A stretch of DNA of 64,000 nt from an uncultured Flavobacterium sp. (GCF_951805225.1 NZ_OX638201.1:5828001-5892000), one strand, 5' to 3'; shown: positions 36,041 to 44,810, numbered from the stretch's first letter. Numbers and translations are program-made. Notes: generated by a model from the letters alone, not told the origin.

Positions 36041-36868
36041 ATGGCCAAAATAACATTTCTCTTTCTTTTCTTTCCTATCTTGGTAATTTGCCAGATAAAA
36101 GAAGCAAGAAACAAAAACAATAATATTTCAATTTCATATAATCAGTTTATATATCAGAAAATTGCAACTGATACTATTAAAAAAATGTATGATAATCAGA
36201 AGGAAATGTATAAATATTCAAATACATTAGGAAGTGAAGCAATATCTAATAAATTTAATCTGAATGAACTTACTATTCTTGTAATACCGAAATTTAGACT
36301 AAAACGAATTGCAAATGAATTGTATGAATGTGATAAAAATATTGAGAATTTTATCGAATTTGAGGAAAAATACAAGTATATGTCAGCTATTTTAATAAAT
36401 GATAAAAAATACGTTGCAATGCAAACAGTACCTCATCCATATTTTGAAATAGAAAGAATTAATGCTCCAGATCTTAGATTAAAAGTAGATAAATTTGTTT
36501 ATGACGAGTCTATTTTAAAAAATTTTATCGCAAATGAGTTTTATCTTAAAGCTATTCAAAAAGATATAGAGGAAAGAAAAAATAATTTCTTTTTTGGAAT
36601 TTATGGATTATGGGATGTAATATTTGAAATCGATAATAAAACGGGCTTATTATATGCTAATAAATATGATTATAATACAACTATTCATTTACCTGCAAAT
36701 GATTATTTAAGAAAATATGAAGGACAAACAAAAATTAGAGAATTAGCACGTGGTTATTATGAAGACATTGACGGTTTAGGAACTTTAGATCCAAAACCAT
36801 GTGACGGAACCGTAATTTCTAAAAAACAAATAACTTTAAAAGTAATAAAAGTTAATAGAGAAAATTAA
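36041..36868 (+). CDS. Exported protein of unknown function
   Basis: 275 residues with a probable signal peptide (MAKITFLFLFFPILVICQ). The rest is soluble and rich in Lys, Glu, Asn and aromatic residues, with no family recognised; phrases such as FFFGIYGLWDVIFEIDNKTGLLYANKYDY and PKPCDGTVIS suggest a compact periplasmic fold. It follows the IS insertion and precedes an inverted copy of the family B repeat. Codon use matches neighbouring accessory genes, with no sign of breakage. Confidence 0.65.
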   Translation: MAKITFLFLFFPILVICQIKEARNKNNNISISYNQFIYQKIATDTIKKMYDNQKEMYKYSNTLGSEAISNKFNLNELTILVIPKFRLKRIANELYECDKNIENFIEFEEKYKYMSAILINDKKYVAMQTVPHPYFEIERINAPDLRLKVDKFVYDESILKNFIANEFYLKAIQKDIEERKNNFFFGIYGLWDVIFEIDNKTGLLYANKYDYNTTIHLPANDYLRKYEGQTKIRELARGYYEDIDGLGTLDPKPCDGTVISKKQITLKVIKVNREN

Positions 36869-36900
36869 CAAGCTAGTTCGGCAAGAAGTCCTAAAAAAGT

Positions 36901-36924
36901 GCGCAAAGTCAGAGACATTTACGC
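36901..36924 (-). terminator. Family B repeat, inverted copy
   Basis: GCGCAAAGTCAGAGACATTT then ACGC: the reverse complement of the family B hairpin with one stem mismatch, preceded on the plus strand by A6, so it reads as a terminator leftward. On the minus strand it retains 13 of the 15 bases of the predicted IS target. Confidence 0.7.
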
Positions 36925-36955
36925 AGTTTGACAATAGAAAAATCACAACAAGAAA

Positions 36956-37273
36956 ATGAAAAAAATAATACTATTTTTTGTTATAGTTTTTTCCTCTTGC
37001 AAATCAAAAGATTGTGCGAGTATGAATTATAAATTAATTGATGAATATGAAAGCAAATTAGCGATAGTTAAAAAGGCTCAAAAAGAAGAAGTAAAAGTCG
37101 TAGAATATAGAGACGCCTTGACGTATTTATCAATTACGAGTGGTGTTATGACTTTAGCAGAATATAGTGATATGATTGGTTATAGAAATGCTGCGGATTA
37201 TAATCACGATATGAAACTTTGGCGAGAATGGTTAGACAAAAATCGTTGTGTGGCTGTTAGTGCCAAAGAATGA
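36956..37273 (+). CDS. Small lipoprotein, unknown function
   Basis: 105 residues with signal and lipobox (MKKIILFFVIVFSSCKSKDC; lipid Cys at about residue 15). The mature part is helical and charged (YKLIDEYESKLAIVKKAQKEE, then DMIGYRNAADYNHDMKLWREWLDKNRC). No family recognised. It sits alone between an inverted family B copy and a degenerate one near 37290, like several other short genes in this stretch. Confidence 0.65.
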   Translation: MKKIILFFVIVFSSCKSKDCASMNYKLIDEYESKLAIVKKAQKEEVKVVEYRDALTYLSITSGVMTLAEYSDMIGYRNAADYNHDMKLWREWLDKNRCVAVSAKE

Positions 37274-37342
37274 TCTTTTATACTTCTGAAAAGATTCTTA
37301 TAAAAAACTCCGCAAATATCTCATTTATAATTTAAAAACAAC

Positions 37343-37368
37343 AAAGCTCCAGATTTCTCTGAAGCTTT
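37343..37368 (-). terminator. Dispersed GAAA-loop terminator, copy 2 (family A)
   Basis: Same sequence as copy 1 (AAAGCTTCAGA-GAAA-TCTGGAGCTTT on the minus strand). It lies 28 bp beyond the stop of the leftward gene 37396-38490 and terminates it. A degenerate family B copy faces it at 37285-37320. Confidence 0.85.
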
Positions 37369-37395
37369 GTTTAGTAATGTTGTAAAGTTGATACC

Positions 37396-38490
37396 TTAAA
37401 AATTAGTATTTACTTTTTTAGAACGATCTGCGATGTATGACATAAGCCACGTTACTTGTCCATCTTTAACGAAGAATACTTTCTTAGTCTCTAAATTTGG
37501 AATGCTTTCCAAAAAGTTCTGTAGAATGTTATTTGCCGAAATAAGGTATTTCTGGTCATAGGTACTCAAAACTCTTGCCATCTCTTTATTGGTTTTAGCA
37601 AGGTTTGTATACTTCACAAAGTTATTTTTTAGGATTGCATCATAATTGATAACGTCTTCAAGCGTTAATGGAATATAATGATTCTTAACGTTTTCATCAT
37701 AATAAAGCGTTGCAAATGCCCAAACAGCTCCACCTGATAAATAGATTTTTTCTTTCTTTAATAAAAGAGGATTTGCATCCAATAATTCCTTGATTTTCTT
37801 ACGTAACACTGGGTTATAATCAAAAGATTTTTCCTGAAACGTTGACATATCATTCACTTGGTTTGGATTTACAACCGTCTTTTTAACAGCATCTGTAAGC
37901 GTCATTGTTCCAAAATCAAGCTCTAAAGGAATAAACTCTAATTTGTTGTCTTCAAGCTCATCAATATAGCCGCCTTTAGTAGTTTGAGCACCAATATCAA
38001 GCAATAAAGCGTTAGCATAATCAACTGGTGGAATTGCACCTTTAACTAACATTTTAGCTTCTTCGTTAACATTAATAATGTCAAAACTTTTAGAAGTTAG
38101 CGAACTAATTTTATTTTTTAAAACATCAATATTACGAGCAGACGAAAAAACAGGCGCAGCTACAATAAAGATATTTTCTTCGCGAAGTTTAAATTCCTCT
38201 TTGATTTTCTTCAATTGATCAACAATTATAATACTTACTTTGTTGATATCATCCTGAGGCAACTCGCCCGAAGCAGCAATATGATCTGCAAGACTAATTC
38301 TCTCATTTGCAAAATATAGAATTTCATAGTCGGCTTTCTTGATGTTATTTACTTCCAAGACAGAAACTTTAATTGCTCTACGTCCGATTTCGATTCCTGC
38401 ATAAACATTTTTTTGAGAAAATGCATTGATGGAAAAGAATAAATTTAAAAGAATGAAAAATAGAATTTGGGATTTGTGTTTTTTAAGCAT
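37396..38490 (-). CDS. Exported Ppx/GppA-like protein (actin-type fold)
   Basis: 364 residues with a clear signal peptide (MLKKHKSQILFFILLNLFFSINAFSQ). The mature part resembles the actin/exopolyphosphatase superfamily: VYAGIEIGRRAIKVSVLEV matches the phosphate-1 segment, NVNEEAKMLV the connect region (cf. EAE in Ppx/GppA), ALLLDIGAQTTKGGYID phosphate-2, and IYLSGGAVWAFATLYY the adenosine segment. Ppx/GppA proteins hydrolyse polyphosphate or pppGpp in the cytoplasm, so export is odd; it may act on periplasmic polyphosphate or be a non-catalytic relative. Monocistronic, with a terminator after it. Confidence 0.7.
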   Translation of the reverse strand: MLKKHKSQILFFILLNLFFSINAFSQKNVYAGIEIGRRAIKVSVLEVNNIKKADYEILYFANERISLADHIAASGELPQDDINKVSIIIVDQLKKIKEEFKLREENIFIVAAPVFSSARNIDVLKNKISSLTSKSFDIINVNEEAKMLVKGAIPPVDYANALLLDIGAQTTKGGYIDELEDNKLEFIPLELDFGTMTLTDAVKKTVVNPNQVNDMSTFQEKSFDYNPVLRKKIKELLDANPLLLKKEKIYLSGGAVWAFATLYYDENVKNHYIPLTLEDVINYDAILKNNFVKYTNLAKTNKEMARVLSTYDQKYLISANNILQNFLESIPNLETKKVFFVKDGQVTWLMSYIADRSKKVNTNF

Positions 38491-39148
38491 TGGATTTAAT
38501 TGTAGTTAGGGGTATTATTTATTTTTTGAATAAAGACTTCAAATTAGTTGGTTGCGGTATTTATGTGAAAGTCATAATTTTAAATTGAAAATAACGGGTT
38601 TCCGTATAAAATTGCAAATTTATAAAAACATTTACTAACATAAACGCACATATTGAGAAAACATATATTAAATTATTGTGATGTTTTTTCTAAGTAAATG
38701 ACAAGCAATTTTAGAATTGTAACCTGTTGAAAACGAATGAATAAGATAAAGTAAGCAGAAAAAAAATAAATAATGAATTACCTATTTCCGGAACTTTTTT
38801 GCACAAAACTGAAAGAATTTTTTCAACTTTTCCTAATTATGTTCAATAACAAGAACTATTGAAAAATCTAAACCAGAGCAATATAATCGTCTTATTATGA
38901 GTTTAAAAGGATTTCTATAATTTATATACAGAAAATAAAAAGGTATTATTTGTAAGAAATAATTGTATATCTTTGGTTAAGTTCCTAATAAAATAATTCG
39001 TAAATGTTCTTTTGAAAAAATCAAGAACGTTAAAAGTAATTTAATCTAAATTGTAAAAATATATAAAGAATTCTTGCGCAAGGATAGACAAAAGCCCCAA
39101 GTGTCTTTAATTGATTGAGGTATTAATTAATTTTTCAAACTTTATATT
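38491..39148. other. Long AT-rich intergenic region
   Basis: 658 bp with no credible gene on either strand. It should contain the leftward promoter for 38490 and a rightward promoter for the small peptide at 39149; TATCTTTG at 38968-38975 fits the TAnnTTTG box. A short palindrome CTTGCGCAAG lies near 39074. Confidence 0.5.
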
Positions 39149-39328
39149 ATGATAAAAAACATTTTAAACCTAAAAGGAGTTACAGAATTAACTAAAAACG
39201 AAAAAAGAAGCATCGCAGGCGGTTTAGCATGTGTTGACGGTGTTTGTCCAAGACCAGGTACTTATTGCTGTTATGCAGGAGGCGGCGGCGATGGACTTTG
39301 CAGATTAAATAGTCAAGGTTGCTTTTAA
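39149..39328 (+). CDS. Double-glycine-leader, Cys-rich peptide (bacteriocin-like)
   Basis: 59 codons, ATG at 39149, stop at 39326. The first 25 residues, MIKNILNLKGVTELTKNEKR followed by SIAGG, look like the Bacteroidota double-glycine leader (LKGVxxLxKxEKxxIxGG) cut by peptidase-containing ABC exporters. The predicted mature part of 34 residues begins LACVDGVCPRPGTYCCYAGG and contains six cysteines, enough for three disulfides. No exporter or modification enzyme is nearby, so one encoded elsewhere would be needed. A family B terminator follows 44 bp after the stop. A bacteriocin or signalling peptide is possible; function is not shown. Confidence 0.75.
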   Translation: MIKNILNLKGVTELTKNEKRSIAGGLACVDGVCPRPGTYCCYAGGGGDGLCRLNSQGCF

Positions 39329-39371
39329 TTAATATCTTAAATTCTCCGTTCTTTGGAGAGTTATTATAAAA

Positions 39372-39409
39372 GTTGCGCAAATGTCTTTTGACTTTGCGCA
39401 TTTTTTTTG
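39372..39409 (+). terminator. Family B terminator repeat
   Basis: Stem GCGCAAA / TTTGCGC, loop TGTCTTTTGAC, then T8. It contains GTTGCGCAAATGTCT, which matches 14 of 15 bases of the predicted IS110 target. It ends the bacteriocin-like gene. Confidence 0.85.
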
Positions 39410-39571
39410 TTTTTGCGAATCGTAATTATAATTAGTAGAGTCTTTTATGTTTTTTAAACTATTGAAAATCAGTTTGTTTTTAGGGGTTATCATATAAGAT
39501 AACCTTTTTTAGGAAAAATAAGATGAAATTTGAATTGTCATAAAAAGGGAAAGTAATTTAATTTATAATTT

Positions 39572-39901
39572 ATGGAAGCAAAAGAAATTAAAGACTTAGA
39601 ATATCTTAGAAAACTAATGAATCGGTATCTAAATACTTTAAAAGCGCCAAGTGATAAAACAGAATTTTATACTGCCGAAATCAAATTATCAAATTACGGA
39701 GAACTCGGTTGTGTTATTACAAATATGCTTAAATTATGTATTTTGGCACTGGATTCTGAAGCACCGGAAATCTCAAAGACAATCAAAAATCCATATATAA
39801 ATGTGGCGCTAATTCTGGAAGTTGTGCTTCAGTTGTTTCCTGTAGATGAATTTGAATTGCTAAGCGAAATTAATGAATTGCTTATTGCAGAGAAGTTTTA
39901 G
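39572..39901 (+). CDS. Small cytoplasmic protein, unknown function
   Basis: 109 residues, mostly helical and acidic, no signal or membrane segment. The pattern NYGELGCVITNMLKLCILALDSE and VALILEVVLQLFPVDEFELLSEINELL suggests an all-alpha bundle. No family recognised. It lies between two short unrelated genes with an intergenic spacing of about 107 bp downstream. Confidence 0.6.
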   Translation: MEAKEIKDLEYLRKLMNRYLNTLKAPSDKTEFYTAEIKLSNYGELGCVITNMLKLCILALDSEAPEISKTIKNPYINVALILEVVLQLFPVDEFELLSEINELLIAEKF

Positions 39902-40008
39902 AAAGATTTACGTAGTTTTAAACATCGATATTGTAATAAAAAATAGTAAGTTACTTTATTTGCTAAAGGCTTTTAGAAAAAAATGAATCTAAATTTGAAA
40001 GAGAAAAT

Positions 40009-40704
40009 ATGAATAATTCAGCCCAACAAAATTCACAAAATATAGAAGTATTAGAGATTCGGAATTATCTTTTAAAACCAAATTTAACGGATAAGTTTGG
40101 CGATTATTTTCATTCGAAATTTGTTTCTCCAATGAATGAACTTGGCGGATATACATTAGGCGAATTCAAAATTAATAACGTAAACGATCGATTTGTTTGG
40201 TTTCGTGGTTTTGTAGATATGAAAACGAGATTCAAATTTTTGAATGATTTTTATCTAAACAGCACAACTTGGAAAGAGCACGGAAAAGGCGCAAATGAGA
40301 TGATGATAAATTCGGATAATGTCTATTTATTGCAACCTTTAAAAACAGCAATTAATAGCAAATTATTAAAGACGGATAAAACATTTTCGGTCGTCGATTT
40401 TTATATCTGTAATAGTACACTCGAGAAGGTTATCGACTTATTTGAGACTACGTATATTCCATTTCTTAAAAAATCAGAAATAGAAGATATTACGCTTTGG
40501 GTGAGTGAAATGAGCGAAAATGATTTTCCAAGGTTACCTGTTTTTCAGGATAAAAATCTTTTAGTGAGTATTACACATTACAAAGACGAAAATGAGTTTT
40601 ATACCAAACAAAAAGAAATTAATAATATGCCAGACGATCTAAAAACATCGATGCTAGAATTGGTAACTATTCATAATAAGTTAGTGCTTTTAAATTTGAG
40701 GTAA
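40009..40704 (+). CDS. NIPSNAP-family protein
   Basis: 231 residues without a signal peptide. Start VLEIRNYLLKPNLTDKFGDYFHSKFVSPMNELGGYTLGEFKINNVNDRFVWFRGFVDMKTR fits the NIPSNAP dimeric alpha-beta barrel; a second, more divergent ferredoxin-like half follows (VVDFYICNSTLEKVIDLFETTYIPFL). Members are poorly understood; some bind small hydrophobic molecules or act as monooxygenase-like enzymes. Stand-alone gene. Confidence 0.75.
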   Translation: MNNSAQQNSQNIEVLEIRNYLLKPNLTDKFGDYFHSKFVSPMNELGGYTLGEFKINNVNDRFVWFRGFVDMKTRFKFLNDFYLNSTTWKEHGKGANEMMINSDNVYLLQPLKTAINSKLLKTDKTFSVVDFYICNSTLEKVIDLFETTYIPFLKKSEIEDITLWVSEMSENDFPRLPVFQDKNLLVSITHYKDENEFYTKQKEINNMPDDLKTSMLELVTIHNKLVLLNLR

Positions 40705-40863
40705 AGTAAGAGGTATTTACGTGACATTTAGAATGAATACTTTGTGGAGCATACGATTATGCATTTTAAAAATATTTTATTTAGTATTTTATAATCATCG
40801 TATAAGTCCTTTTGAAATGGTTTAAATTATCTCTATTTTTGAATAAACTTAAATAAATAAATT

Positions 40864-41010
40864 ATGGGGTTATTGGATTTTATGTTAAAAGGACAAACGA
40901 AGCACAGTAGTTTAAGGCTGTGGCGTGGTAAATCTGGAGACTATTGGAAAAGTAGTGGTTCTGGAAGAAAAGGTATTACGGAGTTTTTCTTTCCTAATAA
41001 GAAAAAATAA
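40864..41010 (+). CDS. 48-residue basic small protein, unknown
   Basis: ATG at 40864, stop at 41008. The peptide MGLLDFMLKGQTKHSSLRLW followed by RGKSGDYWKSSGSGRKGITE and a FFFPNKKK end is strongly basic and tryptophan-containing. It has an AT-rich leader with an ATAAATAAATT segment just before the ATG, which is common for Bacteroidota starts. No double-glycine leader and no family recognised. Coding status rests on start position and composition only. Confidence 0.45.
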   Translation: MGLLDFMLKGQTKHSSLRLWRGKSGDYWKSSGSGRKGITEFFFPNKKK

Positions 41011-41362
41011 GCTTTAATATTCTTCTAAATTAATAACGACGAACTAAATAAGTTTACGACGTAATATTACTTGTACTAAAAGAAGGCTTAGGACATAAAT
41101 ATTGATATTATAGATTTACTTTATGTATAATTTTTTCTAACTTATTTAGTAATAAAAACTCGTTTTCTAATGAGTTTTTTTTTATGAAAAGCCGTGCAAA
41201 TGTCTTTGACTTTGCGCTTTTTTTGTGCTTAATAGAAATTGTAAATCTAATAAGGTTTCTAGATTCTTTCAATTAGTTCTCAATAAATCTGCAATTTTTA
41301 GAATGAATAATTTATGAGTATAATATCTGTAAAATGCTCAATATTAATCCAAAATAAATTAA
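41011..41362. other. Intergenic region with family B terminator
   Basis: 352 bp. A family B copy at 41170-41275 includes the hairpin 41194-41217 with T7 and the conserved tail AATAGAAATTGTAAATCTAA. The remainder is AT-rich with no gene seen. Confidence 0.6.
41194..41225 (+). terminator. Family B terminator repeat
   Basis: GTGCAAA / TTTGCGC stem with loop TGTCTTTGAC and T7. The target-like segment GCCGTGCAAATGTCT matches 13 of 15 bases of the predicted IS110 target. Confidence 0.8.
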
Positions 41363-42045
41363 ATGAAAAGTTATTATAAAATACAGATTTTGATTGTATT
41401 TATATTTCTATTTTTTAAAGTAAGCGGGCAAAATCAAATCGAAAATAGTATAGATAGTTGTAAAACAATTTGTGAGAACAAGATTAATCAACAAATTAAA
41501 TCCTCAAAATTAGATTACAGTGCAAAATACAATGCGGAAGAAAGTTATATTCGTATAGACTTTATTGACGAATCTATTGAATCAAAAAAAGTAGAAATCA
41601 GTAAAATTAACGAAATAAAACCTCTATTGAATAAAAGGAAATATAGTTATGATTACCCCGTTTTGTCTATGATTTAATTTATGAAGGCTACGCAATTCAT
41701 AAGATTAATTTAAAATGTAATAAAGATGATTTTATTCAATCATTAGCTTTTTTTAATAGTTTATTAATCGATATCAAAAAAGGAAAGTTAATTGGATTGG
41801 TTAAGGTAAATAAGATTGCTTTAACGAATAAATTCACTAATATTTATTCTTATGAAATAGAGGAAGACCCAAGATGGAAAGGAAATGGTTTTTATAAAGA
41901 TGATGAAAAAAAGTGGAAAATAACCTGGACATTAAAAGAGAAAAATATTTTGAAAGATGGCAAGCAATCTGGATTTAAAGTGATTAAAATTGATGCAAGA
42001 AACGGCAAAATTTTATCAACCTTCTTAGAGTTTCCTATTGATTAA
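41363..42045 (+). pseudogene. Frameshifted exported protein
   Basis: The first frame (41363-41677) encodes a signal peptide (MKSYYKIQILIVFIFLFFKVSGQ) and ends early at ...YDYPVLSMI. Adding one base in the C4/T4 stretch at 41656-41664 restores YDYPRFVYDLIYEGYAIHKIN, and the frame then runs unbroken through VKVNKIALTNKFTNIYSYEIEEDPRWKG to the stop at 42045, for a protein of about 227 residues. No family recognised; the second half has a PepSY/lipocalin-like beta pattern. Single-base loss in a homopolymer: real mutation or base-call error. Confidence 0.8.
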
Positions 42046-42115
42046 TTAAATTTCATTTCTTAAAGATATTTCGCAGAGCATTTATGTACTTTATTCTACA
42101 ATTTTTAAATAATTT

Positions 42116-42634
42116 ATGAAGAGAATTTTATTAATTATAATTGTCCTATTTTCAACTTCTTGCCGATTAACACAACATTACACAAAATATATTGATAAAA
42201 ATCAATACGGCAGATTGCATTTGAAAAACATGAAGTTTGAAAAATCTTTCACAAAAGAAATGGAGAACAAGATCGAAACAGATGCCATTTATGTTAATTA
42301 TTACGAAAATAATAGTATAAACTTAAGAGGATATTCTTATTTGAGATTTTTTAAGTTTGGTCAATTTGCAACTTTTCATAGTAAAACCGAAAATGCTGAT
42401 ATAAACGACATACAAAAGGCAAGTGTAGTTGGTTATTATAACATTAAAAACGGTATACTTTTATTAGAACTCCCAAATACTTCCTTTAGTAAAGCAGGAA
42501 AAAGATCAATTAGAAAATTTGTTATTGCAGGAGATACTTTAAAATTAAAAGAGAAAATAAAGTCCAATGAAACACAAACAATTTTTACTAAAGTTAAAAT
42601 CAAACAAATAGCACCGGTATTACCAGATTGGTAA
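42116..42634 (+). CDS. Lipoprotein, unknown function
   Basis: 172 residues with lipobox STSC (MKRILLIIIVLFSTSCRLTQ; lipid Cys at residue 16). The mature domain is beta-rich (INLRGYSYLRFFKFGQFATFHSK, VVGYYNIKNGILLLELP, TLKLKEKIKSNETQTIFTKVKI) and looks like a small calycin-type or DUF barrel; no name assigned. It lies 70 bp after the frameshifted gene and may be its partner. Confidence 0.7.
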   Translation: MKRILLIIIVLFSTSCRLTQHYTKYIDKNQYGRLHLKNMKFEKSFTKEMENKIETDAIYVNYYENNSINLRGYSYLRFFKFGQFATFHSKTENADINDIQKASVVGYYNIKNGILLLELPNTSFSKAGKRSIRKFVIAGDTLKLKEKIKSNETQTIFTKVKIKQIAPVLPDW

Positions 42635-42697
42635 AATCAAAAGTAAAAGATGTATTTATTGAGTTTTTATTTAAGCTTGCATAATTAGTGTAAAAAG

Positions 42698-42732
42698 CAG
42701 AAAAAGAATACAAAAGTCGTGATTTGTGAAAC
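42698..42732 (+). repeat. 35-bp direct repeat, copy 1
   Basis: Begins CAGAAAAAGAATACAAAAG and ends GTGATTTGTGAAAC. It is identical to 44918-44952. Each copy lies 60-65 bp upstream of one of two paralogous genes, so it is a candidate shared promoter or operator. Confidence 0.85.
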
Positions 42733-42792
42733 TTGCAAATCCACATTGTTTTTAATTTTGTCTAGTATTCTAAAAATAGGAATACCCAGATA

Positions 42793-43188
42793 ATGAAACA
42801 TTTTTTTTGTGTGTTGATTTGTTCTTTAACCTTGATGTTTTCTACAAAAGTAGAAAGTAAGCAATTAGTTAATGCAATACATTCTAATCAAAACTCATTC
42901 GGGCAAAAAAATGTCAAAAAGGATTTGTCTGAATTGCAAAATAATGTTTTAGCATCCTTCAATAATGCTGATAAATTATCTTCAGAAAATCTCGAAAAAT
43001 ACGGCCTTGATGAACGTTTCGATGATCATTTTGCTTTTCTGAGCTTTGATAAGACAACAGAGTTTTATTCAAATTATAAATTCCCGAAATCAGAACGATC
43101 TACTGAATTTTCTAGTTGTTTGTATTCTAGGACAACTATTCCGTTCTATATTTTATTTTGTTCAATGTTGATTCCTTCTTTTAATTAA
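42793..43188 (+). CDS. Small exported protein, paralogue 1
   Basis: 131 residues with signal peptide (MKHFFCVLICSLTLMFSTKVESK). Mature region: NVKKDLSELQNNVLASFNNADKLSSENL, FAFLSFDKTTEFYSNYKFPKSERSTEF, then a hydrophobic end IPFYILFCSMLIPSFN. It is clearly homologous to 45015-45410 over the full length. The hydrophobic C-terminus may anchor it in a membrane. No family recognised. The pair brackets the triple-Rid gene. Confidence 0.75.
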   Translation: MKHFFCVLICSLTLMFSTKVESKQLVNAIHSNQNSFGQKNVKKDLSELQNNVLASFNNADKLSSENLEKYGLDERFDDHFAFLSFDKTTEFYSNYKFPKSERSTEFSSCLYSRTTIPFYILFCSMLIPSFN

Positions 43189-43497
43189 ATCGAAAGAATT
43201 CTACTTCTCAGCGAATTTAATTACCAAAACCTATAATATTCTTTTCGGATTATCCCTTTTTACAATTTTAGATTTAGACTTAAATCACCATTTTTTCTGC
43301 TTCTGCTAATGCAATTTAGTATTTGGCTTGGACATTTTTTTCCTCATTTAAATTCTAAAATTATACATCTAACTCCAATGGAAAACGAAAAATTTCCTTG
43401 TCAATTAGCAGTAAAAAGAAAGACAGAAGGTTTTAAAATTACTTATTCAGATTAAAAAAATAACTCAAATTATTAATTCAGAAAATAATATACAACA
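43189..43497. other. Intergenic region before the Rid gene
   Basis: 309 bp. Parts (around 43300-43370) resemble the region downstream of the second paralogue (45525-45600), so the duplication extends beyond the gene. A 25-codon frame at 43378 is probably not a gene. Confidence 0.5.
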
Positions 43498-44775
43498 ATG
43501 ACTTCAAAGAAATTAAATTCGGTATTAGCAAGAAATACTGAAAATGCACCACAAAGTATTGGACAGCATTCACAAACAGTAGCTTTTTCTCATTATAATA
43601 ATCTTTCTGCTCAATTACCGATAGATCCAAAATCAGGAAAATTAGTAAATGGCGGTGTAAAAGAGCAAGCAGAACAGTGCTTTAAAAACATTAAAGCAAT
43701 TTTGGAAAGTATCGATCATGTTATGAACGATGTTGTTAAAATCACTGTATTTATTAAGAATATCAAAGACATTGATGCTGTAGACGAAGTTTATGCAACA
43801 TTCTTCTCAACTTATGTTCCTACAAGAACAGTAGTTGCAGTTGCAGATTTACCTAAAGATGCTTTGGTGCAAATTGAAGCACTTGTTTCAAACGGTGAAG
43901 GTACAATTCCAAATGCTCCACAAGCGGGTGATATTATCAAACTTGCAAATAATAAAGCAAATGCACCTTTAAGTACATTATCTGCACAAACGGTGTCTTT
44001 TTCTCATTATAATAATCTTTCGGCTCAATTGCCAATCGATCCCAAAACTGGCAGATTGATAATTGGCGGTGTAAAAGAACAAGCTGAACAATGTTTGAAA
44101 AATATTAAAACTATTTTAGAAAGTATTGACGTTCCTTTTGATGATATTGTTAAAGTCAATATCTTCCTTAAAAACCTTTCAGATAGTGAGGCGGTAAATG
44201 AAGTTTATGCAACTTTTTTTCCGGATTCTGCTATTGCCAGAGCTGTAGCTTATGTTCCTGCGCAAACAACAATTGGAGCTTCGGCATTACTTATGGATGC
44301 TTTGGTGCAAATTGAAGCAGTAGTTTCTCATGGAGATGGTACGCCTCCGCAAGCTATTGAAGACAGACATGGAATCGTAATAAAAGCAACCAATTCTGAG
44401 AACGCTCCAAAATGTTCTCTTTCTACACAAAGTGTTGCATTTTCTCATTACAATCATATTTCGGCACAATTACCTTTGGATCCAAAAACCGGTGACAAGA
44501 TTGTTGGCGGAGTAAAAGAGCAAACGGAACAATGTCTAAAAAATATCGAGGCAATTTTAGAAAATATAGATCACGGTATGGAAGATGTAGTAAAAGTAAA
44601 TATCTTCCTTAAAAACTTGTCAGATATTGATGCTGTAGACGAAGTTTATAAAACATTTTTCCCTAAAGGAATTCCTGCACGAAGAATAATTGGTGTAGCA
44701 TCTATACTTAAAGATGTTTTAGTACAAATTGATGTTGTAGTCGCAAATGCTGAAGGAACTCCGCCAAATAGATAA
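43498..44775 (+). CDS. Triple-domain Rid (YjgF/UK114) family protein
   Basis: 425 residues made of three tandem Rid domains (about 1-140, 141-288 and 289-425), each with FSHYNNLSAQLPIDPKxGKL, VKEQAEQCxKNIKAILExID and a DALVQIExxV end. The Arg that binds the substrate carboxylate in RidA is present in each (VPTRTVV, IARAVAY, IPARRII). Domain 2 has an insertion (YVPAQTTIGAS). Single-domain Rid proteins are trimers with active sites between subunits, so this chain may form a whole pseudo-trimer. RidA deaminates reactive enamines/imines. There is no signal peptide. Its neighbours are two exported paralogues and the urease cluster. Confidence 0.9.
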   Translation: MTSKKLNSVLARNTENAPQSIGQHSQTVAFSHYNNLSAQLPIDPKSGKLVNGGVKEQAEQCFKNIKAILESIDHVMNDVVKITVFIKNIKDIDAVDEVYATFFSTYVPTRTVVAVADLPKDALVQIEALVSNGEGTIPNAPQAGDIIKLANNKANAPLSTLSAQTVSFSHYNNLSAQLPIDPKTGRLIIGGVKEQAEQCLKNIKTILESIDVPFDDIVKVNIFLKNLSDSEAVNEVYATFFPDSAIARAVAYVPAQTTIGASALLMDALVQIEAVVSHGDGTPPQAIEDRHGIVIKATNSENAPKCSLSTQSVAFSHYNHISAQLPLDPKTGDKIVGGVKEQTEQCLKNIEAILENIDHGMEDVVKVNIFLKNLSDIDAVDEVYKTFFPKGIPARRIIGVASILKDVLVQIDVVVANAEGTPPNR

Positions 44776-44810
44776 TTGATTCTTATCTAAATCACATATT
44801 TTACTTTAAA

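Noticed and set aside
43378..43455. 25-codon frame before the Rid gene
   Set aside because: Too short, no leader or supporting context, and it lies in duplicated intergenic DNA.
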